Below are positions 53,922-61,711 of a stretch of DNA of 64,000 nucleotides, piece after piece. This DNA is from Leifsonia sp. 71-9 (lineage in GTDB: Bacteria > Actinomycetota > Actinomycetes > Actinomycetales > Microbacteriaceae). Below the pieces are notes generated by a model, which saw nothing but the letters and a program-made list of their open reading frames with translations, was not told the origin of the DNA and searched no databases. The stretch spans positions 62,001-126,000 of the forward strand of contig NZ_MKVJ01000023.1 of NCBI RefSeq assembly GCF_001898805.1, given 5' to 3'. Every line of letters begins with the position of its first letter. Positions within the stretch are counted from its first letter, which is position 1. Made by a program: the position numbers and the translations under genes.

Positions 53922-54950
53922 TTACTTGCCGGAGTGTCCGGCCGAGCCGAGCTGCTGGGTGGCCTCGATCACACGGGCGGCCATCGCCGTCTCCGCGACC
54001 TTGCCCCACGCGCGCGGGTCGTACAGCTTCTTGTTGCCGACCTCGCCGTCGACCTTGAGCACGCCGTCGTAGTTCGACAGCATGTAGCCGGCGATCGCGC
54101 GGGTGTACGCGTACTGCGTGTCCGTGTCGATGTTCATCTTGATGACACCGTTGCGGACCGCCTCGGCGATCTCCTCGTCGGTCGAGCCCGAGCCGCCGTG
54201 GAAGACGAGGTCGAGCGGCTTCGGGCCGGTGCCGTACTTGGCGGCGAGACCGTCCTGGATCTCCTTGAGGAGCTCCGGGCGCAGCTTCACGTTGCCCGGC
54301 TTGTAGACGCCGTGGACGTTGCCGAAGGTGAGCGCGGCCATGTAGCGGCCGTTCTCGCCGAGGCCGAGCGCCTCGACGGCCTTCTCCACGTCCGCGAGGG
54401 TCGTGTAGAGGGCCTCGTTGGAGCCCTCGTGACGCACGCCGTCCTCCTCGCCGCCGACGACGCCGATCTCGACCTCGAGGATGGCGTTGATGGCCTTCGT
54501 GCGCTTGATCATCTCCTGCGCGATCTCGAGGTTCTCGTCCAGCGGCACGGCCGAGCCGTCCCACATGTGGGACTGGAAGATGGGGTTGCGGCCCGCGCGG
54601 ACCTCCTCCTCGGAGGCGGCGATGAGCGGCAGCACGAAGTCGTCGAGCGCGTTCTTCGGGCAGTGGTCGGTGTGCAGCGCGACGGTGATCGGGTAGTTCT
54701 TGGCGACCTCCGTCGCGAACTTCGCGAACGCGAGCGCGCCGGTCGCGCGGGCCTTCACGGTCTGGCCCGCGAAGTAGTCGGCGCCGCCCGTGGTCACCTG
54801 GATGATGCCGTCGCTGCCGGCCTCGGTGAGGCCCTGGAGCACCGCGTTGATCGTCGACGACGACGACACGTTGAACGCGGGATAGGCGAACCCGCCGGCC
54901 TTCGCTTTGTCGAGCATCTCTGCGTACTGGTCCGGCGTGGCGATGGGCAT
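53922..54950 (-). CDS. fba: Class II fructose-bisphosphate aldolase
   Basis: A 342-residue zinc aldolase of glycolysis/gluconeogenesis. Zinc and catalytic residues occur in VALHTDHCPKNALDD, EVEIGVVGGEEDGV, FGNVHGVY, then LDLVFHGGSGSTDEEIAEAV and NIDTDTQYA. Complete. ATG 54950 was chosen for the standard MPIATPDQYAEML start. It is divergent from glpX, the gluconeogenic phosphatase acting on its product. Confidence 0.97.
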   Translation of the reverse strand: MPIATPDQYAEMLDKAKAGGFAYPAFNVSSSSTINAVLQGLTEAGSDGIIQVTTGGADYFAGQTVKARATGALAFAKFATEVAKNYPITVALHTDHCPKNALDDFVLPLIAASEEEVRAGRNPIFQSHMWDGSAVPLDENLEIAQEMIKRTKAINAILEVEIGVVGGEEDGVRHEGSNEALYTTLADVEKAVEALGLGENGRYMAALTFGNVHGVYKPGNVKLRPELLKEIQDGLAAKYGTGPKPLDLVFHGGSGSTDEEIAEAVRNGVIKMNIDTDTQYAYTRAIAGYMLSNYDGVLKVDGEVGNKKLYDPRAWGKVAETAMAARVIEATQQLGSAGHSGK

Positions 54951-55154
54951 TGCAGCTCCTTGGGAATCAGGGTGTCGAACGGGTCTCATCATACCGACGA
55001 CGCCCCGGCGCCCGGCGTGGGGTGTTCCGAACGCGCATCGGAGGTGAACGTTCGTGCGCATCCTGCCGCGCCTGCGCACGGCGTGGATACACTGGCAGCG
55101 TCGCCGCGGGCGGCCCAAGACAATGTCGTTCGATTCCGTCCGGGAGGACCCATC

Positions 55155-56156
55155 ATGACCAGCACCGACACCGCATCCCTGTTCCTGCATCCCGACCGGA
55201 ACCTCGCGATGGAACTGGTGAGAGCGACGGAGGCGGCCGCGATCCGTGCGACGCCGTGGATCGGCCGGGGCGAGAAGAACCTCGCCGACGGTGCTGCGGT
55301 GGATGCGATGCGCAAGTTCCTCGGCACGGTCAACTTCGACGGCCTGATCGTCATCGGCGAGGGCGAGAAGGACAACGCTCCCATGCTGTTCAACGGCGAG
55401 CACGTCGGCAACGGCCGCGGGCCGGCCTGCGACATCGCGGTCGACCCGATCGACGGCACGTCGCTGACCGCCGCGGGGCGCCAGAACGCGCTCTCCGTGA
55501 TCGCAGTGTCGGATCGCGGCAGCATGCTCGACGCGTCCAGCGTCTTCTACATGTCCAAGATCGTCACCGGCCCGGAGGGTGCCGGGGTCGTGGACCTCTC
55601 GCAGTCGATCGGGGACAACATCCGGGCGCTGGCGAAGGCGAAGGACAAGCCGGTCGGCGAGATCCGCGTGGCGGTGCTGGACCGGCCGCGCCACGCGGAG
55701 CTGATCGAGGAGATCCGCGCGGCAGGCGCCGGGACGCGCCTGCTGTTCGACGGCGACGTCGCCGGCGGCATCAACGCGGCCCGCTACGAGTCGCGCATCG
55801 ATATGTGCGTCGGTATCGGCGGCAGCCCGGAGGGCGTCATCACCGCCGCTGCGGTCAAGGCGCTCGGCGGGTTCATGCAGGGCAAGCTCGCCCCGAAGGA
55901 CGATGCGGAGCGCGCCGGCGGCATCGCCGCGGGTCTCGACATCGACCGGATCTACGGCGCCGACGACCTGGTGCAGGGCGACAACACGTTCTTCGTCGCC
56001 ACCGGTGTGACCGACGGCGGCCTCGTCGAGGGCGTGCGCCGCAAGGGACCGATCATCCGCACCGAGTCCATCGTGCTGCGGTCGAAGTCGGGCACCATCC
56101 GCCGCGTCATCGCGGACCACCTCGCCGCGAAGTGGCTGGAGCCGGACCAGCTGTAG
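55155..56156 (+). CDS. glpX: Fructose-1,6-bisphosphatase class II (GlpX)
   Basis: A 333-residue phosphatase. Signatures are GEGEKDNAPML, VDPIDGTSL, and SPEGVITAAAVKALGG. It hydrolyses FBP to F6P in gluconeogenesis. GGGAGGACC precedes ATG 55155. It is divergent from fba, so the pair controls FBP synthesis and use; the 204-nt gap between them holds both promoters but no clear operator. It ends at a very strong hairpin. Confidence 0.96.
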   Translation: MTSTDTASLFLHPDRNLAMELVRATEAAAIRATPWIGRGEKNLADGAAVDAMRKFLGTVNFDGLIVIGEGEKDNAPMLFNGEHVGNGRGPACDIAVDPIDGTSLTAAGRQNALSVIAVSDRGSMLDASSVFYMSKIVTGPEGAGVVDLSQSIGDNIRALAKAKDKPVGEIRVAVLDRPRHAELIEEIRAAGAGTRLLFDGDVAGGINAARYESRIDMCVGIGGSPEGVITAAAVKALGGFMQGKLAPKDDAERAGGIAAGLDIDRIYGADDLVQGDNTFFVATGVTDGGLVEGVRRKGPIIRTESIVLRSKSGTIRRVIADHLAAKWLEPDQL

Positions 56157-56175
56157 GGGAGGCTTTCCCACACGC

Positions 56176-56228
56176 ATTCGTGCCGAATGTCGACTCTGGC
56201 GGTGCCGGAGTCGACATTCGGCACGAAT
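56176..56228. terminator. Very strong bidirectional terminator hairpin
   Basis: Perfect 21-nt arms at 56176-56196 and 56208-56228 with inner GGC/GCC pairs leave a three-base loop. It lies between the convergent glpX and rmuC. The arms contain TGCCGAATGTCGACTC. The arm length is exceptional for the window. Confidence 0.88.
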
Positions 56229-56250
56229 GTAGCGAGGTGGGGCCGTCGCG

Positions 56251-57690
56251 TCAGGCCGCGCCGGACTCCTCGTCGCGCTCGTCGCGCTCGTCGCTCGCCC
56301 GCGCGTGGGCGCGCTCCTGCTCGTCGAGTGCGAGCTTGTCGATGCCGTGCATGTCGCGGGGCTCGGGCTCGATCTCGACGGTGAGCTCGCTGGTCAGCTC
56401 GAAGGCGGTGAGCTCGCGGGGAGACTCCTCGATGCCCTCGATCACGCCGATGACCTTGGACTCGTCGAGGGCGCCCAGCTTGCGGGCGGCCGGGAACACC
56501 TGGCGCTCGAACGAGCCGACGAAGCCGTTGTAGTCCTTCACCGTGCGCTCGATGGAACGGCCGAGCTTCTCGATGTGGGTCGCGGTGGTGGCGAGCCGGC
56601 TGTAGAGGGTGCGGCTGAGGTCGAAGAGTTGCTTCGCCTCCTGGGTCAGCACATCCTGCTGCCAGCTGAACGCCACCGTCTTGAGCACGGACCACAGGGT
56701 CACGGGGGAGGCGAGGGCCACGCGCTTGCCGAACGCGAACTCCATGATCGACGGGTCCGCCTCCAGCGCCGACGACACGAGCGACTCGCTCGGGATGAAC
56801 GCGATGACGAGCTCGGGGGAGGACTCGAGGCCGGTCCAGTACGCCTTGCTGCCCAGCGCCGTGATGTGGTCGCGCACGGCCTTCACGTGCTGCTTCATCA
56901 GCGCCTGGCGCTGCGCGCCCTCCGCACCGGTCGCCGTCGCCGGGATCTGGCTCGCCTCGAGGTACGCGTTGAACGGCACCTTCGCGTCGAGCGCGATGTT
57001 CTTGCCACCCGGGAGGCGGACGATCATGTCCGGGCGGCCGGCGCCGGCCTCCGAGTGGATGCTCGACTGCACGTCGAAGTCCACGCGCTCCAGCAGGCCC
57101 GCGGCCTCCACGACGCTGCGCAGCTGGGTCTCGCCCCAGACACCGCGGGTGCTGTTGGAGCGGAGCGCCGAGGCGAGGGCCTCCGCGGTGCTGCGCAGCC
57201 GCTCCTCCGATTCCGCCGCCGTGCGCAGCTGCTGCGTCAGCTGACCGTGCTGCTCGCTGCGCTGCGACTCGAGCGCGACCACCTTGCGCTGCATGTCGGT
57301 GAGGCTCTCGCGCACCGGCGCGAGCGCCTGCAGGACCTTGCTCTCGGCGCGCTCGCGCTCCGTCTGCGCCAGCGCCTCGGCACGGTGCCGCTCGACGGTC
57401 TCGCGCTGCAGCTCCTGCGCCGCGCGCAGCTGCTCCTCCAGGGCGTCGACCCGGGACTGCGCGCCGGCCAGGTCGGCCCGGATCTCCGCCTGCACGGCTT
57501 GCTCGGCCGCCCGCAGCTCCGCGAGCGCGGTGGTATGCCGCGCCTCGATCACCGCCGGGTCGACCGCGGGGGTCGCCGGAGCGGCGTTCGCCGCCCGGTC
57601 GCGCAGCAGCTTCGCGACGGCGAAGCCGGCACCGACGGCGCCGACGACGAGGCCCAGGAGGAGACCGAGGAGCAGGGCGAGGATGTCCAT
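56251..57690 (-). CDS. rmuC: DNA recombination protein RmuC
   Basis: A 479-residue protein with one N-terminal helix (LLLGLLLGLVVGAVGAGFAV), a long coiled coil (about 55-180) and the RmuC nuclease-like domain (NSTRGVWGETQLRSVVEAAG; LPGGKNIALDAKVPFNAYLE; SPVTLWSVLKTVAFSWQQD). RmuC is a restriction-enzyme-like protein that limits inversions between repeats. The C terminus is an acidic/basic low-complexity tail. ATG 57690 matches the hydrophobic start. Confidence 0.93.
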   Translation of the reverse strand: MDILALLLGLLLGLVVGAVGAGFAVAKLLRDRAANAAPATPAVDPAVIEARHTTALAELRAAEQAVQAEIRADLAGAQSRVDALEEQLRAAQELQRETVERHRAEALAQTERERAESKVLQALAPVRESLTDMQRKVVALESQRSEQHGQLTQQLRTAAESEERLRSTAEALASALRSNSTRGVWGETQLRSVVEAAGLLERVDFDVQSSIHSEAGAGRPDMIVRLPGGKNIALDAKVPFNAYLEASQIPATATGAEGAQRQALMKQHVKAVRDHITALGSKAYWTGLESSPELVIAFIPSESLVSSALEADPSIMEFAFGKRVALASPVTLWSVLKTVAFSWQQDVLTQEAKQLFDLSRTLYSRLATTATHIEKLGRSIERTVKDYNGFVGSFERQVFPAARKLGALDESKVIGVIEGIEESPRELTAFELTSELTVEIEPEPRDMHGIDKLALDEQERAHARASDERDERDEESGAA

Positions 57691-57757
57691 GCCGCCAGTG
57701 TGACAGGGGGGTCCGACACTGGGGTGCTCCCGCGCGGCGGAGGGGCGAACGGCCGGT

Positions 57758-57851
57758 GGCGTGCGGAGGGGATGCGGTGCGGTGCGGCCGGTTTGCGCAG
57801 GTTCGGGAGGAGATGTGGGCGCGTGGCGGGCGGATCTCCTCCGTTGGCGAC
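57758..57851 (-). repeat. Interspersed ~95-bp repeat, copy 2 (reverse orientation)
   Basis: Read on the minus strand it begins GTCGCCAACGGAGGAGATCC and shows the shared CCCCTCC block near its end (GCACGCCAC). It fills most of the 207-nt gap between rmuC and the exonuclease. Confidence 0.5.
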
Positions 57852-57897
57852 GCACCGTTGGCGACGTGCCGGGAGGCGACGCACGGCGGGGCGGGGG

Positions 57898-58479
57898 TCA
57901 GGCCGCGGCGACCATCCCGATCCGGCCGACCCGGGCGCCGGTGAGGGCCGAGAGGTCGTCGATCGTGGCGGCCTCGTGGCGCTTCGCCGCGTGGATGACG
58001 ATGGCGGCGCACGCCTCCGCGTCGGCGAGGGCGTCGTGGTGGGCGAAGTCCTCGAAGCCGGCGGCCATCGCCGCGACCGGGAGGCGGTACGAGTCGAGGG
58101 AGTAGGTGCGGCGGGCGACCTGCAGGCTGCACAGGTAGCGGTACTCGGGACAGGCGACGGCGGTCGCGGCGCACGCGGCCCGGATGACGCCCATGTCGAA
58201 GCCGGCGTTGTGGGCGACGAGGTGGTCGTCCTCCGCGAACTCGACGAGGTCGGCGAGCTGGTCCACCCATCCCGCAGCGCCGATCACGTCCTCGGGCTGG
58301 ATGCCGTGGATGCGGACGTTCCACTCCTGGAAGTGGTCGTGCCCGAACGGCGGCTGGATGAGCCAGCCGACGCGGTCGACGACCCGGCCGTCCCTGACTT
58401 TCACCAGCCCGACGGAGCAGGCGGATGCCGCGGAGGAGTTCGCGGTCTCGAAGTCGATGGCGGTGAAGTCCAGTGTCAC
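57898..58479 (-). CDS. DEDDh 3'-5' exonuclease (DnaQ-like)
   Basis: A 193-residue exonuclease. The acidic residues are Asp9 and Glu11 (FTAIDFETANSS), Asp in HNAGFDMG, and His/Asp in HHDALADAEA. It is shorter than a DNA polymerase epsilon subunit and stands alone, like proofreading or DNA-repair exonucleases. A GTG start at 58479 is used. It is divergent from the methyltransferase. Confidence 0.9.
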   Translation of the reverse strand: MTLDFTAIDFETANSSAASACSVGLVKVRDGRVVDRVGWLIQPPFGHDHFQEWNVRIHGIQPEDVIGAAGWVDQLADLVEFAEDDHLVAHNAGFDMGVIRAACAATAVACPEYRYLCSLQVARRTYSLDSYRLPVAAMAAGFEDFAHHDALADAEACAAIVIHAAKRHEAATIDDLSALTGARVGRIGMVAAA

Positions 58480-58586
58480 GTCGTCATGCTCGCACGGCCC
58501 GCCGACACCGCCGGCGCACGAGGCGGGCGCGCCGCCGCATCGGCGACGCCCGGCCTCGCTCCGCCTCCCGCGCGTACGATCGCAGC

Positions 58587-59333
58587 ATGCGCCAGCGTCA
58601 CGACCGCGACCTCCTCGCCGCCTCCTTCGACCGTGCCGCGGAGGTCTACGACGCCTCCCGGCCCGGGTATCCCGCCGAGGCCGTCGCCTGGATCGCGGAG
58701 GGCGTCACGGGGCCCGTGCTCGATCTCGGCGCCGGCACGGGCAAGCTCACGGCCTCCCTCGTCGAAGCCGGGCTGACCGTGACCGCCGTCGACCCGTCGC
58801 CCGAGATGCTGCGCGTGCTCGGCGAGCGGCTGCCCGGCGTGGAGGCGCGTCTCGGCACGGGGGAGAGCCTCCCGGTGCCCGATGCCTCCCAGGACCTCGT
58901 GGTCGCCGCGCAGGCCTGGCACTGGGTCGACACCGAGCGTGCCGTGCCCGAGGTCGCGCGCGTCCTGCGGCCCAGCGGTCGGCTCGGCCTGCTGTGGAAC
59001 GACCGCGACGAGCGCGTCGACTGGGTGCGCCGCCTGGGCGAGCTGATCGGCGCGGGGGATGCGTACTCCGGCGACGAGGAGGAGCCCGTCGTCGGGCCTC
59101 CCTTCGGCGAGCTGGAGCGGCGCGACGTGCCATGGACGCAGCGGCTCGACCTCGACGGGCTGCTCGACCTCGTGCGATCGCGCAGTTACTTCATCACCAA
59201 GGACCCGGACGCGCAGGCGACCGTCATCGCCTCCGTGCGGCGGCTGCACGCCGAGCATCCCGAGCTCGCCGGGGCGGCGACGATCGAGCTGCCGTACGTG
59301 ACCCGCGCCTACCGGGCGGCGCTCGCGGGCTGA
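58587..59333 (+). CDS. Class I SAM-dependent methyltransferase
   Basis: A 248-residue protein. Motif I is VLDLGAGTGKLTASL, followed by VTAVDPSPEMLRVLGERL and QDLVVAAQAWHWVD. The AWHW block is found in UbiE-like/Methyltransf_11 proteins that methylate small molecules. Substrate unknown. ATG 58587 follows TACGAT by 9 nt. It ends 32 nt before ychF. Confidence 0.9.
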   Translation: MRQRHDRDLLAASFDRAAEVYDASRPGYPAEAVAWIAEGVTGPVLDLGAGTGKLTASLVEAGLTVTAVDPSPEMLRVLGERLPGVEARLGTGESLPVPDASQDLVVAAQAWHWVDTERAVPEVARVLRPSGRLGLLWNDRDERVDWVRRLGELIGAGDAYSGDEEEPVVGPPFGELERRDVPWTQRLDLDGLLDLVRSRSYFITKDPDAQATVIASVRRLHAEHPELAGAATIELPYVTRAYRAALAG

Positions 59334-59365
59334 AGCGTGACGCCCGCCCCGTAGAATGGACGACC

Positions 59366-60439
59366 GTGGCTCTCACTATCGGTATCGTCGGACTCCCCAA
59401 CGTGGGCAAGTCCACCCTGTTCAACGCGCTGACCAAGAACGACGCGCTCGCCGCGAACTACCCGTTCGCGACCATCGAGCCGAACGTCGGCGTGGTGAAC
59501 CTCCCCGACCCGCGGCTCGACAAGCTGGCCGAGGTCTTCGGGAGCGAGCGCATCCTCCCGGCGCCCGTGTCGTTCCTCGACATCGCCGGCATCGTCAAGG
59601 GCGCCAGCGAGGGTGAGGGCCTGGGCAACAAGTTCCTCGCCAACATCCGCGAGGCCGACGCCATCGCGCAGGTCGTCCGCGGCTTCAGCGACCCCGACGT
59701 CGTGCACGTCGCCGGCAAGGTCGACGCCGCCGGCGACATGGAGACCATCAACACCGAGCTCATCCTCGCCGACCTCCAGACCCTCGAGAAGGCGGAGGCG
59801 CGGTACGAGAAGGAGGTCAAGGGCCGCAAGCTCGAGCCCATCGTGCTCGAGACCGCCCGCGAGGCCGCCGCGTACCTCAACGAGGGCAAGCCGCTCTCCA
59901 CCTCCAGCATCGACCTCGAGCCCATCAAGGAGCTCGGCCTGCTGACCGCCAAGCCCTTCATCTACGTCTTCAACGTGGACGAGGACGTGCTCACAGACGA
60001 CTCCCGCCGCGCCGCGCTCGCCGCCCTCGTCGCCCCGGCCCAGGCCGTCTTCCTCGACGCCAAACTCGAGTCCGAGCTCATCGACCTGGACGCCGCCGAC
60101 GCCGCTGAGCTGCTCGCCTCCACCGGCCAGACCGAAAGCGGCCTCGACCAGCTCGCCCGCATCGGCTTCGACACCCTCGGCCTGCAGACCTACCTCACCG
60201 CCGGCCCCAAGGAGTCGCGCGCATGGACCATCCCCAAGGGCGCCAAGGCCCCGCAGGCCGCCGGCGTCATCCACACGGACTTCGAGAAGGGCTTCATCAA
60301 GGCCGAAGTCATCTCCTTCGACGACCTCATCGAAGCCGGCTCCGTCGCCGAGGCCCGCTCCCGCGGCAAGGCCCGCATGGAGGGGAAGGACTATGTGATG
60401 CAGGACGGGGATGTGGTGGAGTTCAGATTTAATGTCTAG
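59366..60439 (+). CDS. ychF: Redox-regulated ATPase YchF
   Basis: A 357-residue OBG-type ATPase. Walker A is residues 9-16 (GLPNVGKS), then DIAGIVKGASEGEGLGNKFL, N-K/S-type specificity loop FNVDEDVL and the C-terminal TGS region. YchF binds ribosomes and prefers ATP. TAGAAT lies 9 nt before GTG 59366. Its last codons (GAT to TAG) are duplicated at 60976-61005; the present ending uses less G+C-rich codons (AGA TTT AAT), unlike the gene body. Confidence 0.95.
   Translation: MALTIGIVGLPNVGKSTLFNALTKNDALAANYPFATIEPNVGVVNLPDPRLDKLAEVFGSERILPAPVSFLDIAGIVKGASEGEGLGNKFLANIREADAIAQVVRGFSDPDVVHVAGKVDAAGDMETINTELILADLQTLEKAEARYEKEVKGRKLEPIVLETAREAAAYLNEGKPLSTSSIDLEPIKELGLLTAKPFIYVFNVDEDVLTDDSRRAALAALVAPAQAVFLDAKLESELIDLDAADAAELLASTGQTESGLDQLARIGFDTLGLQTYLTAGPKESRAWTIPKGAKAPQAAGVIHTDFEKGFIKAEVISFDDLIEAGSVAEARSRGKARMEGKDYVMQDGDVVEFRFNV
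60410..60439 (+). repeat. Direct repeat copy 1 at the ychF 3' end (attL-like)
   Basis: It encodes DVVEFRFNV-stop with codons GAT, AGA, TTT, AAT, GTC. It matches copy 2 (60976-61005) at 24 of 30 positions, and all six differences are synonymous. GTGGTGGAGTTC is an exact 12-base core. Confidence 0.75.
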
Positions 60440-60492
60440 CTGCCCTGGGGTTTGCCGTCCTGGCGAGGTGCCTGTTCGGTTATGCTCGCCGG

Positions 60493-60696
60493 ATGGCCGA
60501 CGAACCGACATGGTGGGCAAACGTCTCGCCCGCTACACGTGACTGGCTGGTCCAACATCGTCGCGAGCGAGTCAGTTGGCACATTCTGTCGGAGCTGCAG
60601 GGGGCCGGAGCGGGCCTCGTGCAGCCCGACCCGTCGCGCAGCGTGTTCCTCCTGACCGACGCAGATTGGGCCTGGATAGCCGACTGTGGACGCTGA
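60493..60696 (+). CDS. Small hypothetical protein (67 aa) of the ychF-end element
   Basis: MADEPTWWANVSPATRDWLV starts the protein, and SVFLLTDADWAWIADCG ends it. It is Trp-rich and has no recognised domain. TATGCT lies 6 nt before ATG 60493, so it is probably leaderless. It overlaps the next small gene by 11 nt. It could be a cargo or maintenance protein of the element. Confidence 0.5.
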   Translation: MADEPTWWANVSPATRDWLVQHRRERVSWHILSELQGAGAGLVQPDPSRSVFLLTDADWAWIADCGR

Positions 60697-60823
60697 CGTC
60701 ACGTTGCGGTTGAACCCGCATCCCGATGGGAACTACTTCGAGTCCGTTTCCCTCCTCGAGCGAGACGGCCACCCTCGTTGGGCCGCGACTCCAACCGTTG
60801 TTGCCTCCGAGGATATGCGTTGA
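60686..60823 (+). CDS. Small hypothetical protein (45 aa) of the ychF-end element
   Basis: GTG 60686 lies inside the end of the preceding gene (11-nt overlap). The product starts VDADVTLRLNPHPDGNYFES and contains SVSLLERDGHPRWAATPTVV, a beta-strand pattern. TGA 60821-60823 ends it. A frame shift here would join it to VDARIDGDAIVAHTRSCYRV, so it may be truncated. Function unknown. Confidence 0.4.
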   Translation: MDADVTLRLNPHPDGNYFESVSLLERDGHPRWAATPTVVASEDMR

Positions 60824-60975
60824 CGCTCGCATCGACGGGGACGCAATCGTCGCGCATACGCGGTCCTGCTACCGGGTACGGCCGAGTCTAGTGTGCGGCG
60901 AGGTGCTCGAGCAGGGTTCACCAAGTGAAACAGGTGGTCCTTGCCGTTATCGGAAGAGACGTTCAAATTCGACGG

Positions 60976-61005
60976 GACGTGGTGGAGTTCCGGTTCAACG
61001 TGTAG
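60976..61005 (+). repeat. Direct repeat copy 2 of the ychF end (attR-like)
   Basis: GAC GTG GTG GAG TTC CGG onward to TAG encodes the same nine residues and stop as the present ychF end but in G+C-rich codons that match the ychF body. It looks like the displaced original end. Confidence 0.75.
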
Positions 61006-61028
61006 GCGGGCCGGCCTCGCGCCCGCTC

Positions 61029-61125
61029 GTCGCTGACGGAGGAGATCCCGGCCGGTTCCCGGTCGGATCCCCTCCGTTAGCTGTTTCTGGCCGGCGCGTC
61101 GCCGGTGGTTTCCTCCGTTGCCGAC
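61029..61125 (+). repeat. Interspersed ~95-bp repeat, copy 3
   Basis: It begins GTCGCTGACGGAGGAGATCC, contains GGATCCCCTCCG and ends TCCTCCGTTGCCGAC. It fills most of a gene-free 355-nt stretch (60824-61178) together with ychF-end repeats. Confidence 0.65.
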
Positions 61126-61139
61126 ACTGTCCAAGGCAC

Positions 61140-61160
61140 GTGAGTTCCGGTTCGACGTGT
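61140..61160 (+). repeat. Partial third copy of the ychF end
   Basis: GTGAGTTCCGGTTCGACGTG matches GTGGAGTTCCGGTTCAACGTG of copy 2 with one gap and one mismatch. It may mark an older boundary. Confidence 0.5.
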
Positions 61161-61178
61161 GTGTATCCGCGGCGGCCC

Positions 61179-61676
61179 TCACCACCCCAGCGACCCCGCC
61201 ACCCCCTTGAACGGCCCGACCACGGCGCTCGTAATCCAGCCGCCGTAGAAGTCTCCGGGCTGCGGCGTGACGACTTCGCCGTCGACCGTGCACTCGTCCA
61301 TCTGCTGCGCGTACACGGCGACGCGGCCCTGGAGTGGCTCGTACCCGGGCGACGGATGCGGGTAGTTCCACGCGCAAGCGGACCGGGCCTCGCCTCCGCC
61401 GCGCACGTCGAGATAGCGCGCGGTGCCCTTGAACTCGCAGAACGACGAACCGTCGGCGTCGGCCAGCGCGCCGGCCGCGAAGTCCGTGATCGGGAGGTAG
61501 TACACCGGTGGGTGGCTGGTCTCGAGCACCCGGACGACGTCTCGGGTGTCGACGATGAGCTGCCCGCCCAGGCGGATGGTGACACGCACGTGGACGCGCT
61601 CGATGCGCGGCGGCCGGGGGTAGTCCCAGACGGACTCCTGTCCCGGTCCTGGGATCTCGGGGCGCGGTCGGGGCAC
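61179..61676 (-). CDS. DUF427 family protein
   Basis: A 165-residue beta-rich protein. The family core is RVTIRLGGQLIVDTRDVVRV, then SHPPVYYLPITDF, CEFKGTARYLDV and ACAWNYPHPSPG. DUF427 members are widespread and without an assigned activity. The N-terminal region is Pro-rich. GTG 61676 starts it. It is divergent from the LON-domain gene by 35 nt. Confidence 0.9.
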   Translation of the reverse strand: MPRPRPEIPGPGQESVWDYPRPPRIERVHVRVTIRLGGQLIVDTRDVVRVLETSHPPVYYLPITDFAAGALADADGSSFCEFKGTARYLDVRGGGEARSACAWNYPHPSPGYEPLQGRVAVYAQQMDECTVDGEVVTPQPGDFYGGWITSAVVGPFKGVAGSLGW

Positions 61677-61711
61677 CTGTTCAGCCTACGTCAGCGGTGT
61701 TTGACTGGAGT

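Larger units (their letters stand above)
60440..60975. mobile_element. Small element inserted at ychF 3' end (candidate)
   Basis: About 536 bp lie between two copies of the ychF end. They contain two overlapping small coding frames with good protein-like composition and lower G+C than surrounding genes. No integrase or transposase frame is visible, so it is a remnant or a satellite moved in trans. Bases 60824-60975 hold a further protein-like frame (DGDAIVAHTRSCYRVRPSLV) without a clear start. Confidence 0.5.
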
